This document shows positions 1 through 11,200 of a stretch of 64,000 nt of DNA, in pieces. Numbering within the stretch: the stretch's first letter is position 1; the number at the start of each line of letters is the position of its first letter. The DNA is from Beroe forskalii (Eukaryota; Ctenophora; Nuda; Beroida; Beroidae). A program made the position numbers and the translations under genes. The notes under the pieces were generated by a model, which worked only from the letters and a program-made list of their open reading frames with translations, did not search any database and was not told the origin of the DNA. The stretch lies in the NCBI GenBank assembly GCA_011033025.1, contig WFMF01000464.1, forward strand, positions 62,001 through 126,000, written 5' to 3'.

Positions 1-338
1 CTACCTGCTATCACATTATCAACATTCTCCTCTCTTCTTTCTTCTTCTGTCTGCATCATCCTCTTCTGACTGGCAATCTGATCACATTGAAGAGCGTTTA
101 TTGTGCATGCGGCTGATTTCAGTAACTTGCTACTCCTGTCAATCACCCTGATAAGCTCACTGACAACGTGGACAATTGCGCCCTTACTTGCATGCTTCAG
201 TAAACTTCTGTCCAAATCAGACATAGAATCACAACCTCCAAGTTCCATAACAGATTTAACAACAGAGCTCATGTCATCATCTACTCTGTATAGGTCGCTA
301 AGGTTGAATTCCGGTTTGCTTGTAATTGTATTACTCAT
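1..338 (-). CDS. First coding exon of an unidentified gene (partial)
   Basis: On the minus strand an ATG at 338-336 opens a frame without stops to the window edge (112 codons). It begins MSNTITSKPEFN and ends near REENVDNVIAG. At positions 1-5 the minus strand reads CAG|GTAG, so the exon probably ends at base 5 as a 5' splice site in phase 1. The predicted protein is hydrophilic, looks alpha-helical, and turns strongly charged (QTEEERREEN) at its end. I recognise no family. The opposite-strand frame over the same bases is hydrophobic and reads like an antisense shadow. It lies upstream of, and opposite to, the acid phosphatase exon, so it is either nested in that gene's intron or one of the two models is wrong. 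Coding status is inferred from open length and composition only. Confidence 0.45.
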   Translation of the reverse strand, partial: MSNTITSKPEFNLSDLYRVDDDMSSVVKSVMELGGCDSMSDLDRSLLKHASKGAIVHVVSELIRVIDRSSKLLKSAACTINALQCDQIASQKRMMQTEEERREENVDNVIAG

Positions 339-633
339 GTATGCAGCTCGTGTATTATATTATACACGAGCACATATACATACAGTAATGAGTAAACTTA
401 TCACAAAAGATGCTGATAAGCGAGCTGCACTTTCAACGCAAACGAAAATATGATAAAACTGAACTGCCACTAGCTTTGCACAGTGGCATTACCATAGTCA
501 ATGAGGTCCAACCGAGACGTGGTTATTGCTAGTTGAAAACTAAAAATGTCCTTGAATATTTTATTTTCTCAAATTTTTGTCTTTACACTAGAGAGGAAGT
601 GAAATATAAAAATTAAAATGGTAATGTTTTCAG

Positions 634-984
634 GTTATTGTCAATGAAGAAGTGGTACAAGTCCCTGGATGCAGTGAAAGTGGATGTACAATAGAAAATC
701 TCAAATCCATTATAAAGGACAGGGCAGATGGATGTCATTATGATGATCTGTGTGAAAACTACCCTACATCTGACAATACAACTGATATATTAGAAATCTC
801 TCTTGCTTTATTGTTAGCCATTTTATTATGCGAGTCAACATACATCTTTTTCCATTGCTACAAGAAAGCACAAACAGTGACAGTATCATATGAAAATAAA
901 TGTCAATTAAAACCGCTTATTGATGATAGCAATAGAATTCAAAGTGGTTCTACTGAATCCCTCATAAATGAAACTGATGACTGA
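634..984 (+). CDS. Histidine acid phosphatase, last exon (C-terminus with membrane anchor)
   Basis: The exon follows a TTTTCAG acceptor (ends 633) and reads VIVNEEVVQVPGCSESGC, then about 25 residues to HYDDLCEN, a hydrophobic segment (ILEISLALLLAILL), and a cytoplasmic tail ending LINETDD before TGA. The LPGC-x-C-P/T-like stretch, followed by a later cysteine, a transmembrane helix and a short tail, is the C-terminal layout of animal lysosomal and prostatic-type acid phosphatases, which hydrolyse phosphomonoesters in lysosomes or outside the cell. The catalytic RHG domain would lie in earlier exons outside this window. The tail has a tyrosine (YENK) and a Leu-Ile pair that could act in sorting; that is inference. 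A polyadenylation signal follows within 40 bases. Confidence 0.6.
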   Translation, partial: VIVNEEVVQVPGCSESGCTIENLKSIIKDRADGCHYDDLCENYPTSDNTTDILEISLALLLAILLCESTYIFFHCYKKAQTVTVSYENKCQLKPLIDDSNRIQSGSTESLINETDD

Positions 985-2172
985 AGGACGAGTATATGCC
1001 CAAAAAAACTTTGTGCCAATAAATTCATGATCTTTGTTTTCAATTTTTCATAATTTGTCTTCAGCCTTCAAATAATTTGTCCCAAAAAAATAATGCCAAT
1101 AATTTCATAATTTGTCTGTCTCATTGGATGATGCATATATCATGTGATATCCAAGTAGCGCTATTTACTTCCTATCAAAAGTTCCGGGCAGTCAAAGATA
1201 AAGTGTGTGACGTCATTCATTCTGGTGAGAGCGCACTCTGTTTGTGCATGCTATGAAATACATATGGTGCATACAATTTTTTGGCATATATTTTGTTTAT
1301 TTTCAGGGTATTTTTTGAGGTATTTGAAATCATTTTTAAACAACCGTTATTCAGGTCCAAATCCCTAGTATGATAAGTCTTTTTTAGAGTCATATTTGTA
1401 CCACTTAAGGGGGCTAGGTGGTCCGAGGTCAATTTCCGGTTTTTTTTTGTTTCTGAAAGAGGAGAATGCCAGCTACCAGTAGGTATTTACCCCATGTAAA
1501 ATATTGTTCCCAGCTGAAGTCATGAATTTTTCAAATCGCGATTCCGCCTGTAATTACAGTGCGAGTGCAAACTTACTAAGTGTTTAGCCGAAAATTAACT
1601 TTAAAATCAACTCCTCCTCCAGTTTTTTGAGGAAAACCGTTGAAACTTCGTAGTTATGTTCAAGGGCATAAAGCAAAACTTTTGATCGGTCAGATTTTTC
1701 ATTCAGAAGTGAAATTATGAATTTTCAAAGTTGGCTCCTGCCCAAAAAATAGTCAAAAATGATGATTTCCAAATCAAAGTTAGAGGGTGGGCCAAAGTAC
1801 ATTCCACTTCACACCCTAAATTCTATCTTTCTATAGAATTGTGGAATGGAATTTGTGTTCGGGGGGCCTTTAATAACAGCAGTATTGTGATGTTAATTGT
1901 TTGACTTTCCGCATTCTTGTAATTATATTGTTGTTTATTTCGTAATTCTTAGTATCTTTATTACTTTATTAGCTACTTTAAAAGTTTAAAAGCCTACGTA
2001 AGGAATTCAAATAATTCAATTCCATTCTTTAGAATTCCGCACAATTCTGAATTGTAGCTACTTGTTCATTAAATTTGTAATCCAGTTTCTGTCATGCAGT
2101 GAGTTACCACCCTGGCCAGTGCGGGAACCCATGGCATTGTATTAAAGAGATATTCTTCATTGAGAATGGCAG
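985..2172. other. Intergenic stretch before the AF10-like gene
   Basis: AT-rich DNA with no open frame that looks coding. It must hold the promoter and 5' leader of the AF10-like gene, but I see no clear core promoter. Short direct repeats (AATAATTTGTC-like) occur at 1050-1110, and GAATTGTGGAAT/ATTCCGCACAATTC-like inverted words occur at 1836-2050. Confidence 0.5.
1018..1023 (+). terminator. Polyadenylation signal AATAAA
   Basis: AATAAA lies 33 bases after the stop codon of the acid phosphatase exon, on the same strand. It is close to the stop, but a tail site shortly downstream would be normal. Confidence 0.5.
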
Positions 2173-2278
2173 ATGACCACTGAAGACATGACAGTTTGTT
2201 GTGTATGCAACAAAACCAATAATTCACAGCCAGAGTCACTGATACAATGCGTCAAGTGCAAACTCTTCGTCCACAAAG
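2173..2278 (+). CDS. MLLT10/MLLT6-like: AF10-like exon 1: start of first PHD finger
   Basis: The start at 2173 (MTTEDMTVCCVC) is the first in-frame ATG after a TGA at 2161; a second ATG at 2188 (MTVCCVC) is also possible. The exon holds the first zinc ligands (CCVC, CVKC) and ends AAA-G|GTAACT in phase 1 after LFVHK. Spliced to exon 2 it reads VHKECYGI, matching the VHQACYGI-type core of AF10 and related PHD fingers. Confidence 0.85.
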
Positions 2279-5200
2279 GTAACTGCGAATAATAGTATTT
2301 TTATTTTACATTTTTACAAATAAAAAAAACAGTTTCATCCAACTTCATCACTCATTTTTATTATCATCTACTGTACACAATTATCTCTATCTGAATAGAT
2401 AACTGATGAATCATCAGGAATTCATAATGGAAGTTTTTGGAAATTCAAGTGCAAATGTTAGATCATTTGCTGTAATGTTACTTGGACGATCAGAACTGAA
2501 GTCAAACTCGTACATTTATTGATTGAATCCCACTCACGAGCTCATGGGATTATTAACTATAACATGGTTATTTAACACCCAAGTGTGCATTTTCCGTTTA
2601 GATAAAGGCACACCTTTTCAGAGTGTTACGGTATTCCGAGCCAGGTGTGTACCCAGGAGTCGTGGCTCTGTCAGAGATGTAGTCTGGGGAGTGGCAGTGA
2701 GCGCTGTCACTTGTGTCCCTTCAGTGACGGTGCGCTCAAGAAAACAGACAGTGCTGGCTGGGCGCACATTCTGTGTGCCCAATACATTCCTGAGGTAGCT
2801 AACCTGACTAGGTTTTATTAGATGTATGTGACCAACTACATCGTTCACATATTACGTTTAATCAATTTTTCACCACTTTTCAATCCTCTTCCCGTAATCA
2901 AGTATACAGTACTTGTTACCTAAGTTGTTACAATGGTACCGACGGTATTTTTTCCCTCCCCATTGACCTTTTTGTGAATACAAAAAGGCAAATGAGAGGG
3001 TTGGCAGAGATCGTGGTTTGGGAAGGTGAGAAAATGAGAAATACGATATGTGTATATCACTATCAGGTCCAGGTTTGCAATACAACTACTGTAATTTCTG
3101 GAAAGTGCCCGGAAAATGGAAGTGGCGTAAATTCGTCATAAAACTGGCGTAAATTCGTCATAAAACTGGCGTAAATTCGTCATAAAACTGGTGTAAATTC
3201 GTCATGCAGTCGAGTCTCCTAGCAACTATTACATTTGCGCGCGCGCAAACGCTTGCGCAGGTGTGAGATTGTTGGTGTAAGTTCGTGCGCGGCGCTGTTT
3301 AAGTCAAACAAGCCACACGAATAACGATTTCAGTTGAAATAATTATGTAGAGCGTCCAAGAATTGTTAATTTGTAATTGAGAATCGAAGCAAAGATCATG
3401 ATAAATATTGAAAAGTTTTCTACAAAAATAGTTTCCCTCTAACTATTCTGTTTCAGCAGAGGGCCCAGCGTTTGCGCCGCGCACTCCAGCTTGTAGCTCC
3501 GAGAAAATTAAGCGACTTTCCCATGAACTACTGAGCTCTGATCCAAACACTCACACTGGCACACTGCTCTCAGTGATACAATCACTCGTTCGTTGTCAGG
3601 CGTCGCGTTGCCTGACCCCCTTTAAATAATGGGTCTGACGACGTCAGACAACTCGTTCGCGTTACGCATTTTCGTCGATCGTGATCATATACCTCTAGCT
3701 GGGGGAGGGAAATTAAGCGCCTGCATACGGGAACAATGGACAAGAAATGTGCCGGCAGGCGCAATTCTTGTTTTCGTAGCATGCAAAACCATTTAAAACA
3801 TCCTTTTTCATGAAAACAAGTGTTTCTTTCTAAGTTTTTGGTTACAGTCGGGATGGATACAGTACAGTGTACTCAGTGTCTGTTTCCATGGCCCCCGGGG
3901 TGTATGGTTTATTGGGCTAGGGGCCGAAAAGCCGCGTGTGGTGCACTTTGTACCGCACAATCACCCTGCCCAACTGATGACCGTTTTTAGCCCAGAGCAT
4001 CTCTGACTTTTCTGGCCTTAAATTATTATTAAAGTCATGAAATTTGCCTTTGTGTTGAATGAATGAATGATCTAAAATTTTAAACGAATGCATGAATGTC
4101 CTCATTCATACCTATTTTATCAAAATAATTTATTCATAACACAGAGACATGAGTTGATCGAATCACTGCAAGTTTGTACTGTGTTTTATAGATTACAATA
4201 GCATCCAGTGTAATCATTTGAAAAAACCTCCCTCCTCTTGGTCGATTACGTTATAAAGTATTAAATGAACAATAGTTGTTTAGTCTTTATTAGATGTGAG
4301 TATTAACCAGCGACTAACTCCATCAGGTAATATTCGGTAACAACTACTCCATGGAGCCTATCAACCTGGCTGAGGTGCCAGGGCCTCGCTTCCAGCAAGT
4401 CTGTTACATTTGTGATGAGCAAGGAAACGATGTGGCTAAAAGACAAGGGGCCTGTATGCAGTGCAACGTTCAGGTATATGCCTTGTTTAGCTAATTTTCA
4501 AACTAAGAAGTTTACCTTTGGACTTTGGTCAAGCAAATTACATTATTGCGCCCGGTTTCCTCGTTCGTAGAATAGCTACCGAACTGCCCTCCTCAAAATT
4601 TTCGCGATTCTTGTTTCAAGCGTTATTCCTCCCATTATTGTGTAATAGAGAAAAACTAGGAAACAATGTTTGTTTCAAAATAACAAACAGTTTAAAATCT
4701 GGTAACGTTTCAGAACTGCATCAACTGTTTCCACGTGACTTGTGGTCAGAAATCCGGACTGCTCGTGGCTGAGGACTGCGAAAACCGGCGGATAGTGGAC
4801 TACTACGGCTTCTGTAGTCTGCATGTCAAACACAAGTCTACTAAAACACCAGCATCCACTGCAAACAAGTGAGACAACTCGCCCAGTGTTGTGATTTGAT
4901 CTTTGTGGGGCCTTAGTTAGAGTCACTTGTCACACATACTCCGGACTCCCACAATCTCACAGGGCTGTGAAGAGTGAACTGATACACAACTCGTATCTAA
5001 CAGCACTAATGATTCACCTACTCCCACTTCCCACAGGGCTGTGAAAGGAGAGACAACTCACAGCACTAATGATTCACCTACTCCCACTTCCCACAGGGCT
5101 GTGAAAGGAGAGACAACTCACAGCACTACTGATTCACCTACTCCCACGTCCCACAGGACTGTGAAAGGAGAGACAACTCACAGCACTAATGATTCACCTA

Positions 5201-8200
5201 CTCCCACTTCCCACAGGGCTGTGAAAGGAGAGACAACTCACAGCACTAATGATTCACCTACTCCCACTTCCCACAGGACTGTGAAAGGAGACACAACTCA
5301 CAGCACTAATGATTCACCTACTCCCACTTCCCACAGGGCTGTGAAAGGAGAGACAACTCACAGCACTACTGATTCACCTACTCCCACGTCCCACAGGACT
5401 GTGAAAGGAGAGACAACTCACAGCACTAATGATTCACCTACTCCCACTTCCCACAGGGCTGTGAAAGGAGAGACAACTCACAGCACTAATGATTCACCTA
5501 CTCCCACTTCCCACAGGACTGTGAAAGGAGAGACAACTCACAGTACTAATGATTCACCTACTCTCACTTCCCACAGGGCTGTGAAAGGAGACACAACTCA
5601 CAGCACTAATGATTCACCTACTCCCACTTCCCACAGGGCTGTGAAAGGAGAGACAACTCACAGCACTTTTGATTCACCTACTCCCACTTCCCACAGGGCT
5701 GTGAAAGGAGACACAACTCACAGCACTACTGATTCACCTACTCCCACTTCCCACAGGGCTGTGAAAGGAGAGACAACTCACAGCACTAATGATTCACCTA
5801 CTCCCACTTCCCACAGGGCTGTGAAAGGAGACGCAACTCACAGCACTAATGATTCACCTACTCCCACTTCCCACAGGACTGTGAAAGGAGAGACAACTCA
5901 CAGTACTAATGATTCACCTACTCTCACTTCCCACAGGGCTGTGAAAGGAGACACAACTCACAGCACTAATGATTCACCTACTCCCACTTCCCACAGGGCT
6001 GTGAAAGGAGAGACAACTCACAGCATTAATGATTCATCTACTCCCACTTCGCACAGGGCTGTGAAAGGAGACACAACTCACAGCACAAATGATTCACCTA
6101 CTCCCACTTCGCAAAGAGCTGTGAAAGGAAACACAACTCACAGCACTAATGATTCACCTACTCCCACTTTCCACAGGGCTGTGAAAGGAGACGCAACTCA
6201 CAGCACTAATGATTCACCTACTCCCACTTCCCACAGGGCTGTGAAAGGAGAGAAAACTCACAGCACTAATGATTCACCTACTCCCACTTCCCACAGGACT
6301 GTGAAAGGAGAGACAACTCACAGCACTACTGATTCACCTACTCCCACGTCCCACAGGACTGTGAAAGGAGACACGACTCACAGCACTAATGATTCACCTA
6401 CTCCCACTTCCCACAGGGCTGTGAAAGGAGACACAACTCACAGCACTAATGATTCACCTACTCCCACTTCACTCAGGACTGTGAAAGGAGAGACAACTCA
6501 CAGCACTACTGATTCACCTACTCCCACTTCCCACAGGGCTGTGAAAGGAGACACAACTCACAGAGCTAATGATTCACCTACTCCCACTTCTCACAGGGCT
6601 GTGAAAGGAGACACAACTCACAGCACTAATGATTCACCTACTCCCACTTCCCACAGGGCTGTGAAAGGAGAGACAACTCACAGCACTAATGATTCACCTA
6701 CTCCCACGTCCCACAGGACTGTGAAAGGAGACACGACTCACAGCACTAATGACTCACCTACTCCCACTTCCCACAGGACTGTGAAAGGAGAGACAACTCA
6801 CAGCACTAATGATTCACCTACTCCCACTTCCCACAGGGCTGTGAAAGGAGACGCAACTCACAGCACTACTGATTCACCTACTCCCACTTCTCACAGGGCT
6901 GTGAAAGAAGACACGACTCACAGCACTAATGATTCACCTACTCCCACTTCCCACAGGGCTGTGAAAGGAGAGACAACTCACAGCACTAATGATTCACCTA
7001 CTCCCACTTCCCACAGGGCTGTGAAAGGAGAGACAACTCACAGCACTAATGATTCACCTACTCCCACTTCCCACAGGGCTGTGAAAGGAGAGACAACTCA
7101 CAGCACTAATGATTCACCTACTCCCACTTCCCAACTGAAGCTGCCTACTGTGGACACTTTGTCCTCGTCTCATCTCAAGGAAATCTCCAAGATCCTGCCC
7201 AATATGAGCAATGCTCCCAAGAACTTGCCACTCGATACTGGGAACAGCTTCAAACCTGTCCAACCAAAGGTAATGGGCCATCAGGCATCAACCTGACAAC
7301 TCTAGATTTTCAGCATTTCAATTATCATTTAAAGAATTTGTTATAGGAGCTTAATAAATTGAGGTTTTCGCACACTTGAGTACGCGTACCGTAGTTTTCT
7401 TTGAACTCATGATTTTGTTCTTTTTAACTTTTTGTTAGTATCTAAATTTACCAAATCACATTAAATCAATGAGGCGTAAGCAGAGTCCTTCCTCGCAGGT
7501 ACAAGCACATCCTTTGCCATTCCAAGGAGTGCACAAACAAGACAGCATCATAGAAGCTGGGATGCAGCCGGTGAGACATGCTTTACATTTGAAGTAATGT
7601 ATCTTTGGTATTTTGAACCATTTTGCACTGACATACTTGTTGAAAATTCCATATATTTTCATGCAGTTAATAAATCTTTATTAGAAGGTAAATTGATTGC
7701 AAAAGTTGTAAAATGAGAAATCAGCAAAACTTAATTCGGGGGAAATGATTTTTACGGTACGAAAATATGGGGATTTTTTCGAAAAATCCCCAATTTCCGT
7801 ACCTTTTAAATATTTCTTTAACCATGGAAGCATCTAACTTGAATCCTGCTTTGCTCAGGCAGAAGGAGACAGATATCCAGCTAAAAAGGAAGATGGCTCT
7901 AACAACACGCCAGGTGTCAGTGCCACCCCCAGTGCCACCCCTAGTGCCACTGTTAGCGCGACTACCAGTGGCACCAGTACCCCAATGCACAGGAAGCAGT
8001 CCTCTGAAACAGGTTGCTTTACATGCACTATCAAAAGAGAACTCTTCAATTGTAGTCAGTAGTGACTTACGGATTTGTGAGATATTATCACAAATTCATT
8101 CAGTGAATTTACTAGAATAATACCACGTCGAGACTTGACAGTTTTCGTGGTATCCCCTTTTATTCATTTTTTCCTGTTCCCAATCGCGTTTTTTTTTTAC

Positions 8201-11200
8201 AAAAAGGCATTGAGAATAGGTTAACAGAGATCGTGTATTTTGGGGTTGTGTGTATACTGTATACTACCTTTACGCGTACTGTTAAATCTGAAATAGGTAT
8301 TGTGCTGCGCGCGACAAAAGTTGGTCGTCGTCGTCGTCGTCGTATGCTCCATTTTCATGCATCCAACTGCTCCTTTATAATATCAATCGCGTCAGAGTAG
8401 CTTGCCGCTTGGTGTAGTGGCATCCTTTGCATTGTGGGCTACAGCTAGCTAACTGGGCTGCTTAGTAGGTATTTGAGTTCAATGCTCGGTAAATTCTTTT
8501 TTCAAAAATTCTACAATTATTTAATCATCAAATCAAAACAATATCAATTTTCACGGAATCAATCAAATAATTGATTTGACTTAAATCACACAGTCATTTG
8601 GCTATGTTTAAGTAGCGGGCAATTCGGCCAATTTACAATGGGCAGTATTTGTGCAATCAGTAACGAATGATCTAAAGAATTGACTTGAGAAAAGTAAAAC
8701 ATGCTCGAGTTTGTCTCGGTTCGTGATTGATAATAATGATATATCTGAATCTTTTATCTTGGTCAGTAATCATACTGTGTATCTCAATCTTGAAATTATC
8801 AAGGCGGGGCACAATAATATCGAACATTACAATGGTTTGATATCTGCAACACCACACAAAAGAAATGTAACGCGTAACGAAAATGTTGATCAAAGTTATG
8901 AAACTCTCAACAGCGCGCAACTAATCAAATCTTGAAAGAGTTCTATGAAATGGCGGGAACGCGCGCGCAAACATTTGGCACGTGAAACGAAATCGCCCAC
9001 GTGATATTCAGATCTGCGCGCGTTAATTCAAATTTGTAGAAGGAAATGTATTATATAGCGCCCGTGCATAACAAGGAATATTTATGAAACTTATTCAATG
9101 ATGTTAGTATTGTGATGCGAGTTGTGACTATCATGTGACACTTGAAGTTGATAGAAGAAGCGTTTTATCACGGAAAATTATTTAAGATAAATCTTATTTC
9201 TATTAAAGAAAACCTCTTTCTCTCAATTCTCGTCGGTGTACAAACGCGATTGTACCTTGATTATGGAGGTCATTTTTATGCTTTATAAGTTTATAGTCAA
9301 CTCACCATGTCAGTAAATAAGACGGACAATGGTCGTAGATCAAATGAACAAATGACGGCGTGTTTGTGTATCAAGCCCCAGGGAACAGGAAATTAAGCGC
9401 CTGCATAAGGGAAAAACGGGCTCAAGAAATACGCCGGCAGGCGCAATTCTTGTTTCAACTAGTCACTCTGAAACTCCCTCGTAGACACAGCAGACAGCGA
9501 GGACCTTGGCTCGGAGCCAATAGTAAAAGCTCTGCAGACCATGAACTACTCGTCCTCAAACAAGACCAGACTGAGGATTTCCAAACAAGGGGCACCCGAT
9601 AAAGAGGTGAGGAGTGACTCAATACTTCAATACTGCTTGCTGTGATGATCCACAGATAATATGATCATATAAAACACGGTTCTGTTTAATAACCTGCTTC
9701 CCAAACTCTCAAACCCCTTCATCTGCTCAGGGGAGCGATGGGAACGAGCAGTACAACGATTTAATGGACCTGTTCTCCAAGAAACCCAAGAAAAAGAAGT
9801 ACAAGTCCCCGGACTCCGAGATGTCTGACTACGTGCCGTACAGTGAGCGGAAACGCAACACTCTCCACAAGAAGGGAAGGAGGGGGAAGCTGAAGAAGGA
9901 CCCCTTACGGATCCGATCCCTCAAGTCGAAGATTCCCAAGTCTCCCAAGTACGCGTCCAATAGTTACCTCTACACGTCACCCCCTAAAACTCCTACCAAG
10001 GTCCAGAAGTCCAAGATGCTGAGCGGGGAAAAAGGTAATGTGGCATGTGCAGACTTTATCAGGAAACGGATGAGTAGTGTAGTTAGGAGAATACATTAAT
10101 TGTTTCAATTAAGACACCGTTGTTGTCGTAGTATTAAAAATATGGTAATTTGGTAATCTGTCGACGGACAGTTACCGGTCGGTTAACGGTCGGTTATCGG
10201 TCGGTTACCGGTCAGTTAACGGTCGGTTAACGGTCGGTTAACGGACGGTTACCGCCCACGGACAGTTACCGGTCGGTTAACGGGCACTTAACGGACGGAC
10301 AGTTACCGGTCGGTTACCGGTCACTTAACGGTCGGTTAACGGACGGTTACCGCCCACAGACAGTTACCGGTCCTTTAACGGTCGGTTAACGGTCGGTTAA
10401 CGGACGGTTACCGCCCACGGGCAGTTACTGATCGGTTAACGGGGGGGGGGCCAACCCCCTCAATTTTGGTGGATATCAAAAAATCGCCAATAGGGGGTTT
10501 AATTTTGGGGGTTTTGGGGGTTTTAGGGGTTTTGGGGGCTTAATTCTTAGTGAAAAAAGGGGAATTTTTTCTCAAATGGTACCATTTTTGTTCCTGATTT
10601 TTTGCACCATTTCAAAATGGTACCATTTTTGGTCGTGATTTTTGGCGATTTTTAGAAATGGTACCATTTTTGTTTCTGGTTTTTGGTACCATTTTTGTTT
10701 ATAATTTTTGGAAATTTTATGAAATGGTACCATTTTTGTTTCTGATTTTCAGCATCTTTTTCAAATGGTACCATTTTGTTTCTGATTTTTTGCACCCTTT
10801 CGAAATGGTACCATTTTTGCTCCTGATTTTTGCTCCATTTCAAAATGGTACCATTTTTGTTCCTGATTTTTTGCACCATTTCAAAATGGTACCATTTTTG
10901 GTCGTGATTTTTGGCGAATTTTAGAAATGGTACCATTTTTGTTTCCGGTTTTTGGTACCATTTTTGTTTATAATTTTTGGAACTTTTATGAAATGGTACC
11001 ATTTTTGTTTCTGATTTTCAGCATCTTTTTCAAATGGTACCATTTTGTTTCTGATTTTTTGCACCCTTTCGAAATGGTACCATTTTTGTTTCTAATTTTC
11101 AGCATCTTTCTCAAATGGTACCATTTTGTTTCTGATTTTTGCACCCTTTCGAAATGGTACCATTTTTGTTCCTGATTTTTTGCACCATTTCAAAATGGTA

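Noticed and set aside
103-453. Plus-strand open frame of 116 codons
   Set aside because: No ATG start in context, no splice signals, and the antisense frame over the same bases looks much more like protein.
2523-2798. Open frame over AF10-like exon 2
   Set aside because: Wrong phase; the PHD-finger reading with Cys/His ligands is in another frame and ends at a splice donor.
8404-8500. tRNA-like SINE (GTGTAGTGGCATC, then GAGTTCAATGCTC)
   Set aside because: A and B boxes are only partly matched and the arms do not pair; no second copy seen in the window.
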